DNA from: Yersinia enterocolitica subsp. enterocolitica
GTDB taxonomy: Bacteria; Pseudomonadota; Gammaproteobacteria; Enterobacterales; Enterobacteriaceae
Length of the DNA stretch: 64,000 bases
Direction of reading: 5' to 3'
Assembly: GCF_901472495.1 (NCBI RefSeq)
Contig: NZ_LR590469.1
Span: 620,001 to 684,000 of the forward strand
The translations under genes were made by a program, and so were the position numbers. Under the pieces are notes generated by a model. That model was not told the DNA's origin. It worked only from the letters and a program-made list of their open reading frames with translations, and ran no database searches. This document shows positions 8,652 to 16,295 of this stretch, one piece after another (positions within the stretch are counted from its first letter, which is position 1; the number at the start of each line of letters is the position of its first letter).

Positions 8652-9370
8652 AATTCTCCCGGCGCTGCCAGACGGCATAATTCATGCCAGCGCGTCGCCA
8701 GACTGGCATCCAAATCACCTTCTTCAGCACTGACTTTGCAGCCACCAGGGTGAATTTGGCTATCGCCCAACAAACGCCAGCCATGCAGACTCAAGGTCGA
8801 GCCTAAGCGCTGCTCAACCACGGCGAGATCATTAGGATTGACACGCAATTGCGGTTTACCGGCAAACATCGGTTCTTGCTGAATCATTTGCTGAATTTGT
8901 GCCAGCAATGCGGTGCCATCACAAATTGCCGGTTGGCCCAGAATCTGTTTGGCTGCCGCCAATGCCATTTGCATTAGCCGTGAGGCAATGACACTGTCCA
9001 GCGCATCAAGGGTATTTTGGAAATCGCTGACCAAGGTTTGCCAGTGTGCGGTGATGGGTGCCAACTGTTTCTCAGCATCAGCCAGCGCTTGTTGATGACC
9101 CTCTTCCAAACCGGTTTGATAACCTTTATCCAGGCCTTCTTGTAACCCTTTGGCAAATCCTTGCTGGCGACCCTGCTTCTCGGCTTCGAGTTGCAGGTTC
9201 ATCAATATCTGCTGTTCATCACCTTCTGTTGGTTCGCCGTCCTCTCTGGGCTCATCAGTAAACAGCATACTGATATCCGGCGGCGCAGTGGCCGCGGTAG
9301 GCTCAGGTTGGCTGGCAAAGTCATTCAATGACCAAGGTTGCCAGGGCAGGGTATTAATCCTATCAGACAT
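8648..9370 (-). CDS. fliH: Flagellar assembly protein FliH
   Basis: A 240-residue protein with a Gly-rich repeat helix (GFAKGLQEGLDKGYQTGLEE), the GxxxG pattern diagnostic of FliH, and a C-terminal V-ATPase-E-like domain. FliH is the peripheral stalk and negative regulator of FliI and docks it on FliN. It overlaps fliG by 8 bases and fliI by 4. Confidence 0.94.
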   Translation of the reverse strand: MSDRINTLPWQPWSLNDFASQPEPTAATAPPDISMLFTDEPREDGEPTEGDEQQILMNLQLEAEKQGRQQGFAKGLQEGLDKGYQTGLEEGHQQALADAEKQLAPITAHWQTLVSDFQNTLDALDSVIASRLMQMALAAAKQILGQPAICDGTALLAQIQQMIQQEPMFAGKPQLRVNPNDLAVVEQRLGSTLSLHGWRLLGDSQIHPGGCKVSAEEGDLDASLATRWHELCRLAAPGEL

Positions 9371-10355
9371 AGATATCCTCGCCGCCGCCGATGACTATCT
9401 CGCCGCTTTCCGCCAAACGACGGACAATAAGCAAGATGGCTTTCTGTTCGTTTTCGACCAGAGACATACGTACCGGCCCACGGGTGGCCAGATCGTCGCG
9501 TAGAATTTCTGCTGCTCGCAGCGACATGTTGCTGAGGAAGCGCTCGCGCAGCGCCTGATCGGCACCTTTCAAGGCAATCAGTAGCGACTCGTTGTCGACC
9601 TCTTGCAGTAAACGCTGGATGCTGCGGTCGTCGACACTGACCAGGTTCTCGAACAGGAACATTTCGTCGATAATCTTCTGTGCCAGCTCGCCGTCGTATT
9701 CGCGTACCGCGTCCATAACCGTCTCTTCCTGCTGGCTTTTCATTAGGTTGATAATCTCAGCCGCGGTGCGGATACCGCCCATTTTGCTGCGTTTAAGATT
9801 CTGACCATCGAGCAGGTTGTTCAGCACTTCGGTCAATTCAGCCAATGCTGCTGGCTGAACGCCGCCGAAGGTGGCAATACGCAACATGACATCGTTACGC
9901 AGACGTTCGTCGAACAGCGCCAGGATATCGGCCGCTTGAGCGCGTTTTAGATGAACCAAAATAGTGGCGATAATCTGCGGATGTTCGTCGCGAATCAGAT
10001 CGGCCGCCATCTGCGGTTCCATAAAGTTGAGGGTTTCCATGCCACTGGTGGTTTCGCGTGATTCCAGAATGTCTTCCAACAGACTGGAGGCACGTTCTTC
10101 CCCCAATGCTTTTATCAGCACGGTGCGCAGGTAATCGCTGGCATTCACACTCAGTGCGGCATATTGCTCTGCATCGTCTTCAAACTCAGCCAATACATCA
10201 ACCAACTGTTGGTGAGAAACCTGACGCATACTCGCCATGGTGGTACTGAGTTGTTGAACTTCGCGCGAGGAGAGGTGTTTAAACACCTCGGCGGCATGGT
10301 CTTCACCCAGAGTCATCAGCATGATGGCGCTTTTTTCAGTTCCGGTCAGGCTCAT
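9363..10355 (-). CDS. fliG: Flagellar motor switch protein FliG
   Basis: A 330-residue protein of normal family length. The EHPQ motif (RDEHPQIIATILVHLKR) and the C-terminal charged torque helix (FENLVSVDDRSIQRLLQEVD, with DDRS) are intact. FliG is the rotor subunit that meets MotA and couples the MS ring to FliM. It overlaps fliF by 4 bases. Confidence 0.97.
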   Translation of the reverse strand: MSLTGTEKSAIMLMTLGEDHAAEVFKHLSSREVQQLSTTMASMRQVSHQQLVDVLAEFEDDAEQYAALSVNASDYLRTVLIKALGEERASSLLEDILESRETTSGMETLNFMEPQMAADLIRDEHPQIIATILVHLKRAQAADILALFDERLRNDVMLRIATFGGVQPAALAELTEVLNNLLDGQNLKRSKMGGIRTAAEIINLMKSQQEETVMDAVREYDGELAQKIIDEMFLFENLVSVDDRSIQRLLQEVDNESLLIALKGADQALRERFLSNMSLRAAEILRDDLATRGPVRMSLVENEQKAILLIVRRLAESGEIVIGGGEDIYV

Positions 10356-12052
10356 TGGTCATTACTCATCCATTGACGGATAACCAGCGCGACAATACGT
10401 GGGTCTTTATCCGCTAGTTCGCGTATACGCTGGGCCTGAACTTCAGCACTTACTCGCTGCTGATTTTTCTTACGCAGGGCCAGCTCTTCTTTAGTTTGTT
10501 TCGCTGTTTCAGTGGTTTGTGCAGCCTGGACAATGTTATTGACCGACGCCGCTGCTTTATCTGCTTCTTGTTTCTTAGCAATCAATGGGCGCACCAGTTT
10601 GCGCCACAAGATCCACGCCACCAGTAAAATGAGCAAGTAGCGACCAATATTCAGCAACTGATCAAAGAACGACGGCTGTTGCCAGAATGGCAAGTTACTG
10701 CCGCTAGCATCGTCAGTGGCATTAAACGGTGTGTTCACCACATTTAATGTGTCGCCGCGTACCGTGGAGAAGCCCATGGCCTCACGGGTTAGCGATTCCA
10801 CCTGCGCCAACTGATCTTTGCTCAGCGCGATAGGTTTACCTGCTTTATCGCTGCCGTAATTAACCACCACTGCAACAGAGAGGCGCTGCACCATGCCAGC
10901 TTGTTGCTGGGTATGGCGGATAGTACGGTCAACTTCGAAGTTGGTGGTTTGGTCGTGACGACTATTACTGGACGTCGCGGTTTGTCTGGCTGCGGTTGCT
11001 GGGCGATTGGCTGCATTCGCCGCCGCGCCAGCACCTGCCGCAGGGGTTGCCTGAGGTACTTCAATCGGTGCGACCGGTGTTGCGGATGGTTGGTTGGACA
11101 ACGCGCCAGGAACTCCCCCGACATTGGTCCCACCCAGTTGTTCGCTGGTACTGACTTGCTGAGAGCGCACCGCCCCTTGGTTAGCGGCCTGATTCGGTTT
11201 GTACTCTTCGTCAGTTTGCTCACGGCTGGCAAAATCAACTTGTGCAGTCACTTGCGCGTGAACATTACCGCTGCCCACCATCGGTGCCAGGATAGTTTCA
11301 ATGCGGCGTTGGAAGCGGTTCTCAACTTCATTGGTAAATTTGAGTTGCGCTGCATTTAAATCACGGCCGGCGCTATCCGATTGTGTCAACAGACGACCGG
11401 TTTGATCGACGACGGTAACGTTGGCAGGCGGTAAGCCCGCTACACTGCTGGAAACCATATAGACGATGGCGTTGATTTGGCCATCGTCAAGTGCGCGACC
11501 AGGTTGCAGGGCCAGGGTGACAGAGGCAGTTGGTGATTTTTGCTCACGGACAAACAGTGACGGTTTCGGCATGGCTAAGTGCACCCGCACATTTAATACC
11601 GGGCCGAGTGTGCCAATCGTGCGTGCCAGTTCGCCTTCCAGCGCCCGCTGGTAGTTGACTTGTTCACTAAATTGGCTGATGCCAAATTTTTCCTGATCCA
11701 GTAGCTCGAAGCCTACTGCACCACCTTTCGGTAAACCTTGTTGAGCCAGGCGCAGACGGGTTTCATGCACTTTATCTGCCGGGATCAGCAATGCTCCGCC
11801 ATTATCAGCGAAGCGATAGGGAATATTCAGTTGCGTCAACTGCGTGACGATATCACCACCATCACGATCATTCAGGTTGCTATAAAGAACGCGATAATCT
11901 GGGCTTTTAGCCCATAACATCAGCGCGACAAGAATAGCGACGGCCGCAGCCGCAGCAATCAGCAATGGGATTTTTGGATTCGCGCGTAGGCGTGCCAGTG
12001 TCGTCGTAAAGGTGTTCTCACGATTTTCACCGCCAGTTATCGAGGCATTCAT
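10352..12052 (-). CDS. fliF: Flagellar MS-ring protein FliF
   Basis: A 566-residue protein with membrane helices near residues 30-47 (IPLLIAAAAAVAILVALML) and 455-475 (LLNIGRYLLILLVAWILW), flanking YscJ-like ring-building domains and a Pro/Ala-rich middle. The C-terminal tail (VALVIRQWMSND) binds FliG. FliF builds the MS ring in the inner membrane and is the first gene of fliFGHIJK, divergent from fliE. Confidence 0.96.
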   Translation of the reverse strand: MNASITGGENRENTFTTTLARLRANPKIPLLIAAAAAVAILVALMLWAKSPDYRVLYSNLNDRDGGDIVTQLTQLNIPYRFADNGGALLIPADKVHETRLRLAQQGLPKGGAVGFELLDQEKFGISQFSEQVNYQRALEGELARTIGTLGPVLNVRVHLAMPKPSLFVREQKSPTASVTLALQPGRALDDGQINAIVYMVSSSVAGLPPANVTVVDQTGRLLTQSDSAGRDLNAAQLKFTNEVENRFQRRIETILAPMVGSGNVHAQVTAQVDFASREQTDEEYKPNQAANQGAVRSQQVSTSEQLGGTNVGGVPGALSNQPSATPVAPIEVPQATPAAGAGAAANAANRPATAARQTATSSNSRHDQTTNFEVDRTIRHTQQQAGMVQRLSVAVVVNYGSDKAGKPIALSKDQLAQVESLTREAMGFSTVRGDTLNVVNTPFNATDDASGSNLPFWQQPSFFDQLLNIGRYLLILLVAWILWRKLVRPLIAKKQEADKAAASVNNIVQAAQTTETAKQTKEELALRKKNQQRVSAEVQAQRIRELADKDPRIVALVIRQWMSNDQ

Positions 12053-12374
12053 ACACGTCCTTGGCCAAGCTGAATAACGTTTGAGTTAGTATTTTTTATA
12101 TAACTAATGTGTTGGAACAAAACAGACTCCCAAATGCTGTGAGCGATAACGCATCAATAGCTGATATCCCTTTTTATCGGCATGCCATTATTTGCTGTAA
12201 GTGGAAATTCGATGGCTCAATAAGCTGGTATTTTTGTGTCTATTTAGCCGCTTTAGCTCAAAAATGATGTGTTAGGGTGTCATCCTGAAAAAAGTGATAC
12301 CTGCTTGATGGCAAACAACCGCAGTAACTTATCGATTTGCCACGCAGTTATTGACCAACTGAAGCACTCTGGGG
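12053..12374. promoter_or_regulatory. Divergent fliF/fliE control region
   Basis: A 322-bp gap between divergent class-2 flagellar genes. Two stretches resemble FlhDC half-sites, TGAATAACG (12071-12079) and GCGATAACGC followed by CATCAATAG (12143-12160). I see no sigma-28 consensus. FlhDC control is expected from known fliF/fliE regulation in enterobacteria; the exact sites are a guess. No gene is visible. Confidence 0.4.
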
Positions 12375-12692
12375 ATGAGTATGTCTGTTCAAGGTATCGA
12401 AGGGGTTTTACAGCAGTTGCAGGTCACTGCATTGCAAGCATCAGGCTCAGCGAAAACGCTGCCCGCAGAGGCTGGCTTTGCGAGTGAATTAAAAGCGGCT
12501 ATCGGCAAAATCAGTGAAAACCAGCAAACAGCCCGTACGTTAGCGCAGAATTTTGAATTAGGTGTGCCCGGCGTTGGCATAAATGACGTGATGGTAAATA
12601 TGCAGAAATCATCTGTATCTTTGCAGCTCGGTATTCAAGTACGTAATAAATTAGTAGCGGCTTATCAAGACGTTATGAATATGGGTGTGTGA
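12375..12692 (+). CDS. fliE: Flagellar hook-basal body protein FliE
   Basis: A 105-residue protein (ATG at 12375 or 12381) with the FliE features: an Ala/Gln-rich N-terminus, then FASELKAAIGKISENQQTAR and the closing helix LQLGIQVRNKLVAAYQDVMN. FliE links the MS ring to the rod and is the first exported rod component. Its last six codons, encoding MNMGV and stop, lie in a 16-bp repeat that recurs at 15591, suggesting the gene end is an integration site. Confidence 0.95.
   Translation: MSMSVQGIEGVLQQLQVTALQASGSAKTLPAEAGFASELKAAIGKISENQQTARTLAQNFELGVPGVGINDVMVNMQKSSVSLQLGIQVRNKLVAAYQDVMNMGV
12673..12688 (+). repeat. Left copy of 16-bp direct repeat (att-like)
   Basis: TTATGAATATGGGTGT, within the last codons of fliE. 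It is identical to 15591-15606; flanking bases differ on both sides (CGT before versus ACA; GTGA after versus CTAA). Confidence 0.65.
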
Positions 12693-12861
12693 GTGGGTAA
12701 TGTTGTTGAATTATATAGTAAAAACCACTACCAAACTTTCTTATAGGCCATGAGTGGGGCACTTTGAGAAAATTTAGCATTGATTAATGCCATTTATTCA
12801 TCATTACTGTCTGGCATCCACTCCCCATAAACAGAGAAAACCATCTGTGCTGATTGTAATG

Positions 12862-13322
12862 GTCAACAAAAACCGGACACCGATTTAGGCACATTGCTGT
12901 AGTCGGCGTTCATACTCATCCGGCGATATATTTCCCAGCCGATAATGCCGCCGCTTCAGATTATAAAAACTGTCGATATAGTTGATGACGCCTGCAATAC
13001 CCTGACTGCGAGTTTCATAACGACGATAGTTAACCCTCTCAGCTTTCAGGCTGCGGAAAAACCTCTCCGTAACAGCATTATCCAGGCAATTACCTTTGCG
13101 ACTCATACTGCCTGTAACACCCCGTTTATTGGAGTTTGGCGCTGGTATATTGCGCCCCTTGATCACTATGGAACACTAAAGACCCCGTTGGTCATCGTTT
13201 ATTTACTGCCAACCTTAAGGCTCGGATTGTTAAGGCGCTGTCCGGTTTATCTGAAAGCGCTCAACTCACTATTTTCCTTGAACAGAAGTCCATCACGATA
13301 GCCAGATATAACCAGCCCTGAG
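12862..13322 (-). mobile_element. IS3-family insertion sequence remnant with degenerate transposase
   Basis: The minus strand holds the C-terminal half of an OrfB (DDE) transposase. The first part reads GWLYLAIVMDFCSRKIVS, then ALSDKPDSALTIRALRLAVN, then FHSDQGAQYTSAKLQ. After a frameshift near 13130 comes GVTGSMSRKGNCLDNAVTER and on to the stop at 12885. Two in-frame TGA codons sit where Trp is expected (after KIVS and after NKR). Only one IS end is plausible, near 12862-12884 (TCAACAAAAACCGGACACC). The copy is 5'-truncated at about 13322 and inactive. Confidence 0.8.
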
Positions 13323-13553
13323 CTGCGCGCAGATAAATTGCGGGAGAAACATCAGGGGAAGTTATTGCAGCGCAAGGGACTGACTACAACCCAAAAGCAG
13401 GTCAAGGCATTGAACGTCCAGATTGAGATGGTGCGCCGAGATAGGCTATTAACGGCTGATCAGAAACGTGAACGCATAGACAGGTTGATGGCCACGAGAA
13501 ACAAACTGGTGCGCCAGACGGTAGAAAGGGTCAATCCGTATTTTGAGCGTTAG
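13320..13553 (+). pseudogene. 3' fragment of a phage-like large protein
   Basis: The frame is open back to the IS remnant and encodes about 77 residues beginning ELRADKLREKHQGKLLQRKG and ending VERVNPYFER. It is highly charged and helical (LTTTQKQVKALNVQIEMVRR). It looks like the C-terminus of a large phage or conjugative-element protein of the polyvalent or internal-virion type, but I cannot name the family with certainty. The start is lost; a TTG at 13338 without a ribosome site is probably not used. Confidence 0.45.
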
Positions 13554-13847
13554 TGGCTACGGGAATACAGTACGTCTTTGACAAATTTTTAAGTGAAAGC
13601 GTTTTCCTCACAGGTTTGTTTGTTAAATCCTTTTCAGACAAATAACATTAGCGTGAATGTAGCCTGGGCCGATAGTTGTAGCCGCCAAACTGAATGACAA
13701 TAAAACCAAATTTCTATCCCTTGCTCACACTGATAACTCATAAACTTGATACCTTAATGGGAATATATACAGAATCCCTATGGCATTTTTTATTAATCTT
13801 GGTTACTATAAATGTAACTCTGGATTTTTTAATTAATGGAACTAATT

Positions 13848-14084
13848 ATGAATATTAATAAATTTCTTTTTCACACAATGATATTATTATCTTTTTGTAT
13901 TTTTTGCTTCATCACTTTTGTTGTGTTTAGCTTTTCTACGACCTTAATTGACATATATGATGAAGGTGGACTAAATCCTTTTAACTATGGCTATGTCGTC
14001 GGTCATTTACTTATTCTTATGTTTGGACTGGGTTGCTTCTATTTTTCAATAAAAACAACCTTGAGATCAAAGGATAAAAGTTAA
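13848..14084 (+). CDS. Small two-helix membrane protein, unknown
   Basis: A 78-residue AT-rich ORF with two hydrophobic segments (TMILLSFCIFCFITFVVFSF and YVVGHLLILMFGLGCFYFSI) and a Lys/Arg tail. ATG at 13848 has ATGGAA 6-11 bases upstream; an in-frame ATG at 13836 would add four residues. It converges with the broken ORF on the other strand, overlapping it by 4 bases. I do not recognise the family. It could be an immunity- or holin-like accessory protein, but nothing in the sequence proves that. Confidence 0.55.
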   Translation: MNINKFLFHTMILLSFCIFCFITFVVFSFSTTLIDIYDEGGLNPFNYGYVVGHLLILMFGLGCFYFSIKTTLRSKDKS

Positions 14085-14740
14085 TTTTTCTTTTCAAGTT
14101 CAGCGATTACTTTCATGATAATCTCGTCCCATGCGGCGGGGTTTTTATCTTTTATTATCATAGCTTCAATAAATGGACCAGCATAGTTATCAACCAAGAA
14201 GTAAAACAAATCCAAGTCACCAGCGTTTCTTAATTTATTATATATTTCAGGTGTTTTTTCTCTTAGCGCATCAGATCCATAAATGGCTCTGGATTTTGCA
14301 CCACCTATTGAATAAATGGTTGAAAATAAATAGCTTACAAGAAATTTCCCTACCAGTTTTTTGGTAAAAACGGAAGATAAATCATTGAGTATTGCCGTGC
14401 TTACGACAAATTTACCCGTTACTTTCCCTAAACTCTCAGCAAGTGATTTTATTTTATCTTTTCTTATTCTACTCACAAATTCATGTGTGATTATATTTAA
14501 TTCTTTAGCTAAATCTTCATTTGTAATTCCTTTTTTTATTCTTTGTAAGAGCCGTGTTGTCGATATCTCATTTCTTGACCTGTTTTCCGTATCAATAAAA
14601 TCAACAAATATAAATGATATGTCTTTTGAAAAATCAATGACAATATCACCGGCTTGTTTAAAGTATATTTTGTAGGCTGGTTTATTTTTTTAATTTAAAA
14701 TTTCTATTATTTTATTTGCTATTAAATCCTGTTTTGACAT
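14081..14740 (-). pseudogene. Unknown 219-codon gene interrupted by one in-frame TAA
   Basis: ATG at 14740 has a good ribosome site (GGAG, 7 bases upstream) and opens MSKQDLIANKIIEILN, then TAA at 14690-14692. Beyond it the same frame stays open to 14081: KNKPAYKIYFKQAGDIVIDF, then RLLQRIKKGITNEDLAKELN, which resembles a helix-turn-helix, then VSRIRKDKIKSLAESLGK and a C-terminus with small-residue helices. The ORF restarts at a GTG at 14476 (131 residues), which lacks a ribosome site. A single substitution would restore the full gene. The family is unknown. Confidence 0.6.
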
Positions 14741-15207
14741 TTTACACTCCTTATATAGTGTCTTGTGCTGTTTTTATTACGGTCGCAATTAGTACATTTA
14801 TTTGCGAAAATTGGAGGTAAAAATATCCTATCATAGGTTAATGTTTTAATCGTGCGGAAAACTGTCGCAGGGTTGAAGTATTGGACTAAATTGCTTATCT
14901 GATGGCTATACTTCTATCTATTTTAGGATTATTGCTCAACTTAATTCCTAATTATTGAGGTGTATCTTAATACAATTAACCTTTTAAAAGTAAATCTAAA
15001 TCAATGGGGAAGGGGATGACACTCTATTGTACGACAAATTATATTGATAAAGAATATTCTCTGCGATTTATGAGCGGGAATATGAGAATTGATTACGCAA
15101 TGGATCCTGACCTTTCTTCAAAATCCTCCAGATGCTCTTTTACCTCCTGGTGTAAAAGATAACCCGAGCTTAATAGTCCGGGATTTATATTCTTTTCGTT
15201 TCGTGGC
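14741..15207. other. Gene-poor part of the element
   Basis: 467 bp of AT-rich DNA. A 52-codon plus-strand ORF (ATG 15004 to TAA 15162, starting MGKGMTLYCTTNYIDKEYSL) has AT-rich codons and no partner family; it may be a relic. A 64-codon minus ORF over 15093-15287 mostly overlaps the DinI-like remnant in another frame and is rejected. The stretch upstream of 14740 (GTGTAAA and TATATAAGGAG on the minus strand) is the likely promoter and ribosome site of the broken gene. Confidence 0.4.
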
Positions 15208-15408
15208 TTAAGGCTGAAACCAGTCGTCAGCACTTTCCCACGTTTCCTGCAAAATCTCTTCAACCGCCTGTTTATCATCCGAACCACCGCCTAACACAGT
15301 TAACCCGTCAGCAGCTGCAAATCCCACTTTTACACTGACCTCACAAAACTGCCTGGTGAGTCGTTTATCCAATTCTTCAGTCAATGCATCGGTATACCCA
15401 GCAGGGAT
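15208..15408 (-). pseudogene. DinI-like protein remnant, 5' end lost
   Basis: A frame with no start codon encodes 66 residues: IPAGYTDALTEELDKRLTRQ, then CEVSVKVGFAAADGLTVLGG, then EEILQETWESADDWFQP. The last segment is the hallmark of DinI-family proteins, small SOS proteins that bind RecA and are often carried by phages. In DinI the N-terminal strand precedes PAG; here the upstream frame closes with a TAA and no ATG follows, so the gene is 5'-truncated or frameshifted. Confidence 0.75.
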
Positions 15409-15546
15409 TTATTGATATTCAGGTTATTGAGGTGGTAATGGATAATTGATAAATGAGGCAAGAATGGGGCAAAAAATTATCGCAAACTAACTCGAACTAT
15501 GCCAACAATAGGCAAGACACTTTGCGGTAAGGCACTGCCAGCCACG

Positions 15547-15562
15547 AAGTTCACACGAACTT
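15547..15562. repeat. Short palindrome near right end of the element
   Basis: AAGTTC-ACAC-GAACTT lies about 30 bp inside the right repeat, a place where integrase or excisionase arm sites often lie. Function unknown. Confidence 0.3.
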
Positions 15563-15590
15563 ACGCGAATTTAAAATCAACCACTTCACA

Positions 15591-15606
15591 TTATGAATAT
15601 GGGTGT
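15591..15606 (+). repeat. Right copy of 16-bp direct repeat (att-like)
   Basis: A second TTATGAATATGGGTGT, followed by CTAA so that it could still encode the MNMGV ending of FliE. It abuts the stop codon of the glycosylase gene on the opposite strand. Confidence 0.65.
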
Positions 15607-16209
15607 CTAAACTTCATGTGACAATGCCCATAAATAAAGAGATGCGGTTGTGCCATAAGGCGTGTAGCGGCGGCGATAGCGTTCAAAACGTTCGCGCGGT
15701 AGCGTTTTGTGGCGATATAAATTCATCATGCCGCGGCGGATCGCCAAATCACCCCAACTGAGCACATCAGGGCGAGAAAGTGAAGAAATAAGTAGCATTT
15801 CTGCAGTCCAGATACCGATACCATTTAGGCTCGAAAGCTGGGTAATGACCTCATTATCCGGTAACAAAGAAATAGCTGATAAATCAAGAGATCCATCAAG
15901 TGCTGCATTCGCTGCACCTTTAATATATCCGGCTTTACGCATCGTCATTCCGCAGCCCTGAATAGCTTCTATCGGCGCTGCGGCAATAGTTATTGGTGTT
16001 ACCGTGCCGACTAATGTCAGCAGACGTGCATTAACGGTGAGTGCCGCTTTAACAGAAATCTGCTGATCAACAATGTTTCTGATGAGTGCAGCAAATAAAT
16101 CTGGTGATAATGGGCGGGCAATCATTCCTAATCGCTCGATAGCTGCCGCCATCTTTTTGTCCCGCCGCTTAAGATGATTTATCTCTGTTTCACCGTAACT
16201 GTAGAACAC
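15607..16209 (-). CDS. DNA-3-methyladenine glycosylase II family protein
   Basis: A 200-residue HhH-GPD glycosylase. The helix-hairpin-helix (LSSLNGIGIWTAEMLLIS) and the following catalytic Asp in LSWGDLAIRRGM are present, as is IVDQQISVKAA of the AlkA fold. It should excise alkylated bases such as 3-methyladenine from DNA. It is shorter than E. coli AlkA, lacking that protein's N-terminal domain, like many stand-alone AlkA2 proteins. It is oriented toward the element and its stop touches the right repeat. It is the first of three non-flagellar genes inside the flagellar region. Confidence 0.85.
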   Translation of the reverse strand: MFYSYGETEINHLKRRDKKMAAAIERLGMIARPLSPDLFAALIRNIVDQQISVKAALTVNARLLTLVGTVTPITIAAAPIEAIQGCGMTMRKAGYIKGAANAALDGSLDLSAISLLPDNEVITQLSSLNGIGIWTAEMLLISSLSRPDVLSWGDLAIRRGMMNLYRHKTLPRERFERYRRRYTPYGTTASLYLWALSHEV

Positions 16210-16295
16210 GTATTTGCTCCCAACATTGCCGACTATAAAATGATTTGATTTAGCATAACCTTAACGCCCACCGATGACTCTCTATTTCTTGCTTA

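Larger units (their letters stand above)
12673..15606. mobile_element. Decayed integrative element in the 3' end of fliE
   Basis: This 2.9-kb block is flanked by the same 16-bp sequence, once as the end of fliE and once 3' of the glycosylase gene. Inside it is AT-rich relative to the neighbours and consists of broken mobile-element parts: an IS3-family transposase remnant, a phage-like 3' fragment, a small membrane ORF, an unknown gene with an in-frame stop and a DinI-like gene lacking its start. Both junction copies would encode the FliE ending MNMGV followed by a stop, the pattern left by tyrosine-integrase elements that restore their target gene. No integrase survives, so the mechanism is inferred. 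Confidence 0.6.

Noticed and set aside
10822..11238. 138-codon ORF antiparallel frame within fliF
   Set aside because: It is a frame shadow of fliF, whose sequence is fully conserved there.
15093..15287. 64-codon ORF on the minus strand
   Set aside because: It overlaps the DinI-like frame in another phase, and the DinI frame has clear family residues.
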